DNA from: Prostheceraeus crozeri
Lineage: Eukaryota > Platyhelminthes > Polycladida > Euryleptidae
DNA length: 64,000 nt
Direction: 5' to 3'
Assembly (NCBI GenBank): GCA_907163375.1
Contig: CAJQUW010008037.1
Coordinates: 1 to 64,000, forward strand
Position 1 is the first letter of the stretch. Each line of letters opens with the position of its first letter. The notes below the pieces were generated by a model, which made no database searches, was not told the DNA's origin, and saw only the letters and a list, made by a program, of their open reading frames with translations. Made by a program: the position numbers and the translations under genes. Below are positions 47,477-58,800 of the stretch, in pieces.

Positions 47477-48678
47477 TAGGGCCCCCAGAAGTCAATAAAG
47501 TCAATTTTTTTATTATGAGTTCCGGTGACCAGAAATGTCTAAAACCGGTGTAATAATGGTCTATCTGGTCTATTGAGAAGGTTATAAAAGTCAATAAAGT
47601 CAATTTTATTGTTTTTGGTCTATAAAGTCAATTTTCGAGAACTATTCGTCATATTATTGTATTTTCTAGAGACAGATACAAACAATGTGTTTTTATGTTT
47701 ATGATACGCACAAAATTTTCTTTGTTGATGGCTGAGTGGCATTTGTGAGACGGCATTATATTAAACACTCAATGATATTTAAGTTCTTCAATCGAATACG
47801 TACAAGGTCACGGGACAACGAAGGTTGTCAATTTGCGAACTCTAGATGATCATGTGATTCTCCAAAGCGCATCGGGAGTACTAAGAATAGCAATGACTAG
47901 TAGCTATTATACATGTAAGTACTACATGGTGAAATCAACGACTACTGGTTTTCATCATTTCCATTTTTAATACTCCCTGGTGGCAATAAATGGCGTTGCA
48001 ATCATTGAAGAAGTCATTGTGTTGACTTGCATTGAGTTGATTTAAATATTCGAAAGTTCATCCTTCACTATCGCTGAGGCTTTCGACCAGTTGCAAGCCA
48101 TGAATTTTGCAAATGACCCTTGTGGTGTTGGACAGTACATAACAAAGCGATTGAGTGCAAATGACATGTCGTCCATTGTTGGTCTCACACGGCCGGAGGT
48201 GTCACCTAGCATTTATGGATTGTTACAGAAGTGTCAGCCCTCGACTGCTGCGATTGAACGAAGCTTCTCTATGCTTCAGAAACTACTAGCCAAGGACAGG
48301 AATTTTAAACCTCATAACGTGAGGCAGTTTCTTGTTTTATATTACAATGGCAACTAAATGACAATATTTTGACTATGATTGAACTAGTCGTTTTACAACA
48401 AAAAATAAATGAATAAATCAATGGTTCTAATCAAACTCCATGGAATCATAAGCGTTTTAATGTGGCACGGGTACTTATCCCCTCATCTTCCAAAAATACA
48501 TTTTTTAGAAATCACTACCATCATATGTTGGTTTGTCCCCCCTTGGTTAGATCCTAGGTATGCCCTGTATAAAATGAATGGTTGAAACTCTCTAAAAATG
48601 GTTAGGTCTATAAAGTCAATTTTTCCGATTTTTAAAGTCAACTTTTTATTTTTTTAGGTCAACTTTCTGGGGGCCCTA
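47477..48678 (+). mobile_element. hAT transposon, 1202 bp
   Basis: Perfect inverted ends TAGGGCCCCCAGAA...TTCTGGGGGCCCTA and a perfect 8-bp target-site duplication GTCATAAC at 47469-47476 and 48679-48686. Subterminal copies of ATAAAGTCAATTTT (near 47498, 47594, 47623 and 48611) look like transposase-binding repeats. It carries the C-terminus of a hAT transposase. Confidence 0.95.
48061..48357 (+). pseudogene. hAT transposase C-terminus
   Basis: The open frame ends ...LLQKCQPSTAAIERSFSMLQ, then KLLAKDRNFKPHNVRQFLVLYYN and a stop. PSTAAIERSFS-L-KLL-KDR is the hAT dimerisation motif. About 95 codons remain; the BED finger and catalytic core are gone, consistent with an internally deleted copy. 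This short frame itself shows no stop. Confidence 0.88.
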
Positions 48679-48906
48679 GTCATAACTATACGTTACTATG
48701 CAGTCCCAGATACAGGGACTTGGTCTACAATATAAACGAACATGCATGACGGATATCATTTCATAATGCAATTCATAATAATATTACATCTATTCTTTTG
48801 CATGACATTTGTATTCAGCAAAATTTAGTGAACGCAATTGTAATCGTTCTGATATTTCCTAGGCGCCGAAACAAGATGATGCATTGCATGCGTTATATTT
48901 TCAGAG

Positions 48907-49743
48907 ACCTGCAACACACAAACCTGTCGAGCAATGGTGGTATTGGCCCGTTATTTGATACAGGAAATCGGATTTAGTTATGTAATATTTGGGAAAGTAC
49001 AGTCGGATTATCTAGAGAAACGCTTTGGCTGCATACGACAAATGAGTGGAGCAAACTATATCATCTCCATGCGTCAACTTAAAGAGAGTGACAATAAAAT
49101 AAAAGCGATTTCGTTGATAAAGTTCTCCGGATTCAGTGTGAAAAACATAGATGACAAAATATCAACACAGACAAATACACAAGAGGAAAGATCTGCAGCA
49201 GAATGCTTACACGAAAAGCTTCAGTTTAGTAGGAATCCTGACAACACAGATGATGCTGTAATATATTATGTCAGTGGTGCTTGCTGTCGTTCACTCCAGA
49301 GATGCAAAAAGTGTAATTCTTGCCGTGAATGCACTGTAACATATGATGAGTTGGCAATGTTCGACATCAATGATTCCCTTGAAGCTGCAAAGTTTTTAAA
49401 TGATATTGAACGTGGGGGTCTTCTCTCACCAAATGAAGCTGTGTTCCAATTATGTATTCTTTGTTGGAGGGTCTTCTACGAAATCAAACTCAACAATGAT
49501 CTTAGAAAAGAGTTCCTCGCTTTTAATAATCAAAGGTCGGTGTTCAGAGAATTGATGAATATTATTGCTCTTGGTGACTTCTCTGAATACTTCTTTGGAA
49601 AATCTCATTGCGCAGACGGACATGATCTGATATTCGAAATTTCAATGAGATTTTTCAATTGCATGTTCAAGAACTTTGTGCATGATATATCAGTTGTCTC
49701 TTCTGAGAAAGTTGTAAAAAGAAAGATTGCTGAAAGTACATGA
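48907..49743 (+). pseudogene. P-type transposase, C-terminal exon
   Basis: A clean 270-codon frame: MVVLARYLIQEIGFSYVIFG, KVQSDYLEKRFGCIRQMSGA (with the conserved glutamate of the catalytic set), NYIISMRQLKESDNKIKAIS, then a cysteine-rich patch CCRSLQRCKKCNSCRECTV and a helical end. GKVQSD-LE-RFG--RQMSGANY is diagnostic of P/THAP9 transposases. This exon is open to its natural-looking stop at 49741-49743, while upstream parts are broken. Confidence 0.88.
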
Positions 49744-49953
49744 CTTTGACGTGCGGTTTAGACATGTGGGACCCAATGTTGTAATCTGCTTGAAATATGC
49801 AGGCATACTCTTAATGTTTATAATAAACAATGACAGTCTAGGTCTACTTGTAAGATGCCATAATTCAGGATTGTTGGCCTGATCATGTATCAGTCTGATT
49901 TGAACCTATCTGTCCAGAGAAATTTAGAAGTCTATGTTTCAATCCAACGAGTT

Positions 49954-51965
49954 CGAATGCTATCATGAAGCAATCTCATGCACGAGTTGCGTGGAATTTT
50001 ATTTGTCTCCGTGCATGTGATGCAGATATCCATCACTTTATTTGACGTGTAAAGCAGATGATTGCCTGCGCGGGAGATAATATTTACTCCAATGCACTGG
50101 AAGGAGCGCAATCTATGCCAATTATGAGTGCTCTTGTCCTGCTTTAGTATAGACTAGATCTGTGAATAGATATTTTCACGATTGATGAAGCTAAATTTCT
50201 ATTCAAATACTCTTGATCATCATAGACATGTCAATCACAATCTGTCCTTGATCATCATAGACATGTCAATCACAATCTGTCCTTGATCATCATAGACATG
50301 TCAATCATAATCTGTCCTTCATCATCATAGACATGTCAATCACAATCTGTCCTTGATCATCATAGACATGTCAATCACAATCTGTCCTTCATCATCATAG
50401 ACATGTCAATCACAATCTGTCCTTGATCATCATAGACATGTCAATCACAATCTGTCCTTGATCATCATAGACATGTCAATCACAATCTGTCCTTGATCAT
50501 CATAGACATGTCAATCACAATCTGTCCTTGATCATCATAGACATGTCAATCACAATCTGTCCTTGATCATCATAGACATGTCAATCACAATCTGTCCTTG
50601 ATCATCATAGACATGTCAATCACAATCTGTCCTTCATCATCATAGACATGTCAATCACAATCTGTCCTTCATCATCATAGACATGTCAATCACAATCTGT
50701 CCTTGATCATCATAGACATGTCAATCACAATCTGTCCTTCATCATCATAGACATGTCAATCACAATCTGTCCTTGATCATCATAGACATGTCATTCACAA
50801 TCTGTCCTTGATCATCATAGACATGTCAATCACAATCTGTCCTTGATCATCATAGACATGTCAATCACAATCTGTCCTTGATCATCATAGACATGTCAAT
50901 CACAACCTGTCCTTGATCATCATAGACATGTCAATCACAATCTGTCCTTGATCATCATAGACATGTCAATCACAATCTGTCCATGATCATCATAGACATG
51001 TCAATCACAATCTGTCCTTGATCATCATAGACATGTCAATCACAATCTGTCCTTGATCATCATAGACATGTCAATCACAATCTGTCCTTGATCATCATAG
51101 ACATGTCAATCACAATCTGTCCTTGATCATCATAGACATGTCAACCACAATCTGTCCTTGATCATCATAGACATGTCAATCACAATCTGTCCCTGATCAT
51201 CATAGACATGTCAATCACAATCTGTCCTTCATCATCATAGACATGTCAATCACAATCTGTCCTTCATCATCATAGACATGTCAATCACAATCTGTCCTTG
51301 ATCATCATAGACATGTCAATCACAATCTGTCCTTCATCATCATAGACATGTTAATCACAATCTGTCCTTGATCATCATAGACATGTCAATCACAATCTGT
51401 CCTTGATCATCATAGACATGTCAATCACAATCTGTCCTTCATCATCATAGACATGTCAATCACAATCTGTCCTTCATCATCATAGACATGTCAATCACAA
51501 TCTGTCCTTCATCATCATAGACATGTCAATCACAATCTGTCCTTGATCATCATAGACATGTCACTCACAATCTGTCCTTGATCATCATAGACATGTCAAT
51601 CACAATCTGTCCTTCATCATCATAGACATGTCAATCACAATCTGTCCTTGATCATCATAGACATGTCAATCACAATCTGTCCTTCATCATCATAGACATG
51701 TCAATCACAATCTGTCCTTGATCATCATAGACATGTCAATCACAATCTGTCCTTCATCATCATAGACATGTCAATCACAATCTGTCCTTGATCATCATAG
51801 ACATGTCAATCACAATCTGTCCTTCATCATCATAGACATGTCAATCACAATCTGTCCTTGATCATCATAGACATGTCAATCACAATCTGTCCTTGATCAT
51901 CATAGCACGTCGTCAAATAAAATTCTCTACGTAACTCGTGCATGAGATTGCTTCATCATAGCATT
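49954..51965. repeat. inverted repeat pair flanking the 35-bp minisatellite
   Basis: About 54 bases at 49954-50007 (GAATGCTATCATGAAGCAAT...) are the reverse complement, with few changes, of 51912-51965. The motif resembles the P-like element's outer terminal repeat (GATTGCTTC, AGCATT words), so these look like subterminal inverted repeats or the ends of a related short element. Confidence 0.8.
50212..51905 (+). repeat. 35-bp minisatellite
   Basis: About 48 nearly identical 35-bp units, CTTGATCATCATAGACATGT followed by CAATCACAATCTGTC. The main polymorphism is G or C at the fifth base (CCTTGATC or CCTTCATC); other changes are rare single substitutions. Very low divergence indicates recent expansion or homogenisation. 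Confidence 0.98.
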
Positions 51966-52165
51966 AAAATTACTAGATTTAAATGGCTCTCACATGGCTA
52001 CGGACTCGGGCATTTAAGGTATCTAACTCGTGGAATGCTATAAAGAAGCAATCATGCAATAGCTGCTTAAATGGCTCTTCTTTTTCTTCTGATTCGATAT
52101 CGATTTCTATTTGCACTTCGGATAGCAATAGGCAAAAAAGAAATCAAAAATAAGTTTTTCCTCAC

Positions 52166-52553
52166 CCCAATGCTCAGCGGACAATCTGTGAGGGTCCAAC
52201 TGACACAACGCTTCCACCACAAACTTCCTTTTCTCTCGCTTCAAATGGACGTTGGTAAGGAGGGAGGTGTAGAGGATGTTGGGTGCATTTAGGAAGGTTT
52301 CCACCGTGAATTCGGTCTCTCCCATGGACAGTGGATAACGTTGCAATAAAGGGTCCAGTCTGGGAGCTAGCTGAGGCAAGATATTTCGCTCTTTGAGACG
52401 TGAAACCAAACTCCGACACCAAATGGCCCATTCGATGGCTTTGCAGAAATCATCATTGGACCACGTGGACACCACTTCGCTACGGCTGGAGAAGATCACC
52501 TCGATTCCTTGGAGAAGCTTGTCTGAGAGCTGTTGTATAGGAGTAAGTTTGTC
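52166..52553 (-). CDS. FANCF: FANCF-like exon (N-terminal region)
   Basis: A 388-bp internal exon on the minus strand with acceptor CTCCTCCACAG|GAC ending at 52554 and donor TTGGG|GTGAGG starting at 52165. It is read in phase 0 at entry and phase 1 at exit. It encodes DKLTPIQQLSDKLLQGIEVI..., VSTWSNDDFCKAIEWAIWCR, then PLLQRYPLSMGETEF and NILYTSLLTNVHLKREKRKF. From memory, human FANCF near residues 20-40 has YVSTWDPATVRRALQWARYL, a clear match, followed like here by an arginine-rich helix and an F-x-NF-type block. The short N-terminal exon with the start codon was not found to the right. FANCF is a scaffold of the Fanconi core complex. Human FANCF is intronless, so the intron is unusual. Confidence 0.65.
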
Positions 52554-52705
52554 CTGTGGAGGAGAGAAGCAACAGAAATGGAGATTTAATCCAACCAAAT
52601 CAGAATTACTAACAATTGAGGACGTCATCATGAAATTCTGGCAACACGCCATTTTCGGAAGAATCTCATACATGTTTTCTGAACCTACAATGTATTTAGG
52701 AATCG

Positions 52706-54500
52706 GCCGTGCCCGTGTCAACACTAGACATGGCCAATGCTCGTGCCCGGCTAATTGTTCGGGTTTCTAACCGGGCCGTGCCCGTGTCAACACTAGACAT
52801 GGCCCATGCTCGTGCCCGGCTAATTGTTCGGGTTTCTAACCGGGCCGTGCCCGTGTCAACACTAGACATGGCCAATGCTCGTGCCCGGTTACTTGTTCGG
52901 GTTTCTAACCGGAATGTGCCCGTGATAGGGTACCCGTGTCAACAATAGACATGGCCCATGCTCGTGCCCGGCTAATTGTTCGGGTTTCTAACCCGGCCGT
53001 GCCCGTGTCAACAATAGACATGGCCCATGCTCGTGCCCGGCTAATTGTTCGGATATCTAACCCGGCCGTGCCCCTGTCAACACTAAACATGGCCAATGCT
53101 CGTGCCCGGTTACTTGTTCGGGTTTCTAACCCGGCCGTGCCCCTGTCAACACTAGACATGGCCAATGCTCGTGCCCGGTTACTTGTTCGGATATCTAACC
53201 CGACCGTGCCCGTGTCAACACTAGACATGGCCAATGCTCGTGCCCGGCTAATTGTTCGGATATCTAACCGGAATGTGCCCCTGTCAACACTAGACATGGC
53301 CCATGCTCGTGCCCGGCTAATTGTTCGGGTTTCTAACCGGAATGTGCCCCTGTCAACACTAGACATGGCCAATGCTCGTGCCCGGTTACTTGTTCGGATA
53401 TCTAACCGGAATGTGCCCGTGTGTTCACTAGACATGGCCAATGCTCGTGCCCGGCTAATTGTTCGGATATCTAACCGGAATGTGCCCCTGTCAACACTAG
53501 ACATGGCCCATGCTCGTGCCCGGCTAATTGTTCGGATATCTAACCCGGCCGTGCCCGTGTCAACACTAGACATGGCCAATGCTCGTGCCCGGTTACTTGT
53601 TCGGATATCTAACCCGGCCGTGCCCGTGTCAACACTAGACATGGCCCATGCTCGTGCCCGGTTTCTTGTTCAGGTTTCTAACCCGGCCGTGCCCGTGTCA
53701 ACACTAAACATGGCCCATGCTCGTGCCCGGCTAATTGTTCGGGTTTCTAACCCGGCCGTGCCCCTGTCAACACTAGACATGGCCAATGCTCGTGCCCGGT
53801 TACTTGTTCGGATATCTAACCCGACCGTGCCCGTGTCAACACTAAACATGGCCAATGCTCGTGCCCGGCTAATTGTTCGGGTTTCTAACCCGGCCGTGCC
53901 CGTGTCAACACTAGACATGGCCAATGCTCGTGCCCGGTTACTTGTTCGGGTTTCTAACCCGGCCGTGCCCGTGTCAACACTAGACATGGCCAATGCTCGT
54001 GCCCGGTTACTTGTTCGGATATCTAACCCGGCCGTGCCCGTGTCAACACTAGACATGGCCAATGCTCGTGCCCGGCTAATTGTTCGGATATCTAACCCGG
54101 CCGTGCCCGTGTCAACACTAGACATGGCCAATGCTCGTGCCCGGTTACTTGTTCGGATATCTAACCGGACCGTGCCCGTGTCAACACTAAACATGGCCCA
54201 TGCCCGTGCCCGGCTAATTGTTCGGATATCTAACCCGGCCGTGCCCGTGTCAACACTAGACATGGCCCATGCTCGTGCCCGGTTACTTGTTCGGATATCT
54301 AACCGGGCCGTGCCCGTGTCAACACTAGACATGGCCCATGCTCGTGCCCGGCTAATTGTTCGGGTTTCTAACCGGAATGTGCCCGTGTCAACACTAGACA
54401 TGGCCAATGCTCGTGCCCGGCTAATTGTTCGGGTTTCTAACCGGAATGTGCCCGTGATGGGGTACCCGTGTGAACACTAAACATGGCCCATGCTCGTGCC
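52706..54500. repeat. 69-bp tandem array
   Basis: About 26 units of 69 bp beginning GCCGTGCCCGTGTCAACACT, with inner words ACATGGCCAATGCTCGTGCC and TGTTCGGGTTTCTAACCCG. The last is a 6-bp stem with TCT loop. Two alternative states occur at several places, each with two linked bases: GGGTTTC or GGATATC, and GGCTAATTG or GGTTACTTG. A GATAGGGTACCC-type insertion appears near the start (52924) and near the end (54458). Since 69 is a multiple of three, long frames of 514 codons (plus) and 245 codons (minus) stay open. They are unlikely to be genes. Confidence 0.97.
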
Positions 54501-55888
54501 TGAGTCCTTGTTTTAACACTAGACACGATCCGTATCACTTCCTGATAACCATGAAAGCGAATTGTTCATGACCATAAACCCGGTGCTTGGCTGTTCGTTA
54601 TCAGTTTTTGACTAATGCTTTAATCAGTCATGTAATTTTTCTTGTGATTACCGAAATTTAGATTGAGCTTCCTGTTAGCCTCTAATACAAATTTCATAAA
54701 TTTAAATTGACCCAATGAAACTCCCCTCTATCATCAATTTGCGTCAGGGCCTTACCTGATGAAGAGCGCATAACTATCTATTTAGAGATAGATTTATAAA
54801 TAAGGTACCTTCTAAGCGGCTCTTACCTAAATTCGTCTAAGTTTAGTCTTAGAAACAATATCACAAGGAAAAGGAAGAGGAACAGGCAAACATTATCTTA
54901 CCAGGTAAATTGCTGCAATCTACTATGCGTTGAATAATTAATGTAGTTAAGCCATGCGTTTGTCAAGCACGGCACCCAAGCACGGTTAGACTGGTTTCGA
55001 ATGCCGTGACCGTGCACGGACACACGATCGATCCTTAAATGTATTGTCTTCAAGTCTCTACGAGGCGTGCATAGAAACTCAGAAAAATCCAGCCGGAACC
55101 GGATTCAATGGATCAGACAAATAAGACTAATCTTTGGGGGAAATGCGTCCTGAAAAAGCCTGATTGGTCTCTGTCGAACTACTATGCTATCATTATTGAC
55201 TCAAATCAAATGACAATTTCATTAATATGTGTTTAATGCTTAAGGATCTTAGACGAGAATTCGCTACGGTTATATCGCTTCGATCGCAATCCTTGAATTC
55301 GAGCACAGCTTGCATCCTTACCATCGTGCCCTACCATCGTTTAGTACGTGATTTCAAATCTGTTGGTAATGATTTTATTGACATAATAGGTAGTGCAACT
55401 GCAGAAGTGCACAACAACCATTTTTGTAGCACTCAATCATTTGTGTCAATCTGCGCATGCGCTCTTATCCTTCACTGAATACAATTCAACCCATCACGTC
55501 GTCGCCCATTAAATTCTCTAAACTCTACGAATCTATACCCAGCTAGCAGTTGGAATTGAGTGGTCAAATGGATACAATGTTAGCTTGTCGATCTTGAAAA
55601 TAAACTTTTACTGTACTCGGAACTGCAACTGAATTCTTTGTCTCATTTGCAGCACGGTTGAATCAGTTAGAATTACAAGTTTTGCTGCTGCCGAGCAAGA
55701 TAGTCATGCATGTTCCACGTACATCGCGCAATGTGTGATCCCACACGATGAATTTCACATTATAGCAATGTTAATAGTATGTCTATACGACATTTAAAAC
55801 GTAGAACGAGCGAAGAGTAGCCTTTCAATAAGTAAAGACATCGTAACATTGCTACTGTTAAATATAGACATCGCGATTAACCATAGAA
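54501..55888. other. no recognisable feature
   Basis: Unique-looking sequence. Open frames are short (longest 55227-55478) and show no family motif or fit to FANCF. Confidence 0.5.
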
Positions 55889-58800
55889 ATATTATTTAAA
55901 GACAGATAATGTCAATGAAAAGACCATAGATTTAGGGGATATGTAATTAAAGACAGATAATGTCAATGAAATGACCATAGATTTAGGGGATATGTAATTA
56001 AAGACAGATAATATCAATGAAATGACCATAGATTTAGGGGATATGTAATTAAAGACAGATTATATCAATGAAAATACCATAGATTTAGGGGATATGTAAT
56101 TAAAGACAGATAATGTCAATGAAATGACCATAGATTTAGGGGATATGTAATTAAAGACAGATAATGTCAATGAAAAGACCATAGATTTACGGGATATGTA
56201 ATTAAAGACAGATAATGTCAATGAAATGACCATAGATTTAGGGGATATGTAATTAAAGACAGATAATGTCAATGAAATGACCATAGATTTAGGGGATATG
56301 TAATTAAAGACAGATAATGTCAATGAAATGACCATAGATTTACGGGATATGTAATTAAAGACAGATAATGTCAATGAAATGACCATAGATTTAGGGGATA
56401 TGTAATTAAAGACAGATAATGTCAATGAAATGACCATAGATTTAGGGGATATGTAATTAAAGACAGATAATGTCAATGAAAAGACCATAGATTTAGGGGA
56501 TATGTAATTAAAGACAGATAATGTCAATGAAAAGACCGTAGATTTAGGGGATATGTAATTAAAGACAGATAATGTCAATGAAATGACCATAGATTTAGGG
56601 GATATGTAATTAAAGACAGATAATGTCAATGAAAAGACCATAGATTTAGGGGATATGTAATTAAAGACAGATAATGTCAATGAAATGACCATAGATTTAG
56701 GGGATATGTAATTAAAGACAGATAATGTCAATGAAATGACCATAGATTTAGGGGATATGTAATTAAAGACAGATAATGTCAATGAAAAGACCGTAGATTT
56801 AGGGGATATGTAATTAAAGACAGATAATGTCAATGAAATGACCATAGATTTAGGGGATATGTAATTAAAGACAGATAATGTCAATGAAAAGACCATAGAT
56901 TTACGGGATATGTAATTAAAGACAGATAATGTCAATGAAATGACCATAGATTTAGGGGATATGTAATTAAAGACAGATAATGTCAATGAAATGACCATAG
57001 ATTTAGGGGATATGTAATTAAAGACAGATAATGTCAATGAAAAGACCATAGATTTAGGGGATATGTAATTAAAGACAGATAATGTCAATGAAAAGACCTT
57101 AGATTTAGGGGATATGTAATTAAAGACAGATAATGTCAATGAAATGACCATAGATTTAGGGGATATGTAATTAAAGACAGATAATGTCAATGAAAAGACC
57201 ATAGATTTAGGGGATATGTAATTAAAGACAGATAATGTCAATGAAATGACCATAGATTTAGGGGATATGTAATTAAAGACAGATAATGTCAATGAAATGA
57301 CCATAGATTTAGGGGATATGTAATTAAAGACAGATAATGTCAATGAAAAGACCGTAGATTTAGGGGATATGTAATTAAAGACAGATAATGTCAATGAAAT
57401 GACCATAGATTTAGGGGATATGTAATTAAAGACAGATAATGTCAATGAAAAGACCGTAGATTTAGGGGATATGTAATTAAAGACAGATAATGTCAATGAA
57501 ATGACCATAGATTTAGGGGATATGTAATTAAAGACAGATAATGTCAATGAAAAGACCATAGATTTAGGGGATATGTAATTAAAGACAGATAATGTCAATG
57601 AAATGACCATAGATTTAGGGGATATGTAATTAAAGACAGATAATGTCAATGAAAAGACCATAGATTTAGGGGATATGTAATTAAAGACAGATAATGTCAA
57701 TGAAATGACCATAGATTTAGGGGATATGTAATTAAAGACAGATTATGTCAATGAAATGACCATAGATTTAGGGGATATGTAATTAAAGACAGATAATGTC
57801 AATGAAATGACCATAGATTTAGGGGATATGTAATTAAAGACAGATAATGTCAATGAAATGACCATAGATTTAGGGGATATGTAATTAAAGACAGATAATG
57901 TCAATGAAATGACCGTAGATTTAGGGGATATGTAATTAAAGACAGATAATGTCAATGAAAAGACCGTAGATTTAGGGGATATGTAATTAAAGACAGATAA
58001 TGTCAATGAAAAGACCATAGATTTAGGGGATATGTAATTAAAGACAGATAATGTCAATGAAAAGACCATAGATTTAGGGGATATGTAATTAAAGACAGAT
58101 AATGTCAATGAAATGACCATAGATTTAGGGGATATGTAATTAAAGACAGATAATGTCAATGAAATGACCATAGATTTAGGGGATATGTAATTAAAGACAG
58201 ATAATGTCAATGAAATGACCATAGATTTAGGGGATATGTAATTAAAGACAGATAATGTCAATGAAAAGACCATAGATTTAGGGGATATGTAATTAAAGAC
58301 AGATAATGTCAATGAAATGACCATAGATTTAGGGGATATGTAATTAAAGACAGATAATGTCAATGAAAAGACCATAGATTTAGGGGATATGTAATTAAAG
58401 ACAGATAATGTCAATGAAATGACCATAGATTTAGGGGATATGTAATTAAAGACAGATAATGTCAATGAAATGACCATAGATTTAGGGGATATGTAATTAA
58501 AGACAGATAATGTCAATGAAATGACCATAGATTTAGGGGATATGTAATTAAAGACAGATAATGTCAATGAAATGACCATAGATTTAGGGGATATGTAATT
58601 AAAGACAGATAATGTCAATGAAAAGACCGTAGATTTAGGGGATATGTAATTAAAGACAGATAATGTCAATGAAAAGACCATAGATTTAGGGGATATGTAA
58701 TTAAAGACAGATAATGTCAATGAAAAGACCGTAGATTTAGGGGATATGTAATTAAAGACAGATAATGTCAATGAAAAGACCGTAGATTTAGGGGATATGT

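Larger units (their letters stand above)
47400..48906. other. probable intron of the P-like transposase containing a hAT
   Basis: Begins GTAAGC at 47400. Candidate acceptors are ATATTTTCAGAG (48905-48906, keeping the downstream frame) and TTTCCTAG (48862). Without the nested hAT it would be about 300 bp. Confidence 0.5.
43733..52056 (+). mobile_element. P-element-like (THAP) DNA transposon, 8.3 kb with insertions
   Basis: Terminal inverted repeats of about 80 bp: CATGATTGCTTCTTTAAAGC from 43733 and its counterpart CATGATTGCTTCTTTATAGC on the minus strand from 52056, roughly 85% alike. The ends start CATGAT, as do Drosophila P ends. Between them are a THAP-domain exon and P-type transposase segments in order on the plus strand. 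The element carries three passengers: the 428-bp repeat (46280-46707), a hAT (47477-48678) and a 35-bp minisatellite (50212-51905). Flanks CAATTAGT and CAATAGCT may be a degraded 8-bp duplication. Confidence 0.85.

Noticed and set aside
52936-54480. 514-codon open frame made of 23-residue repeats
   Set aside because: The frame exists because the array unit is 69 bp; the opposite strand is also open for 245 codons, and no unique coding sequence adjoins it.
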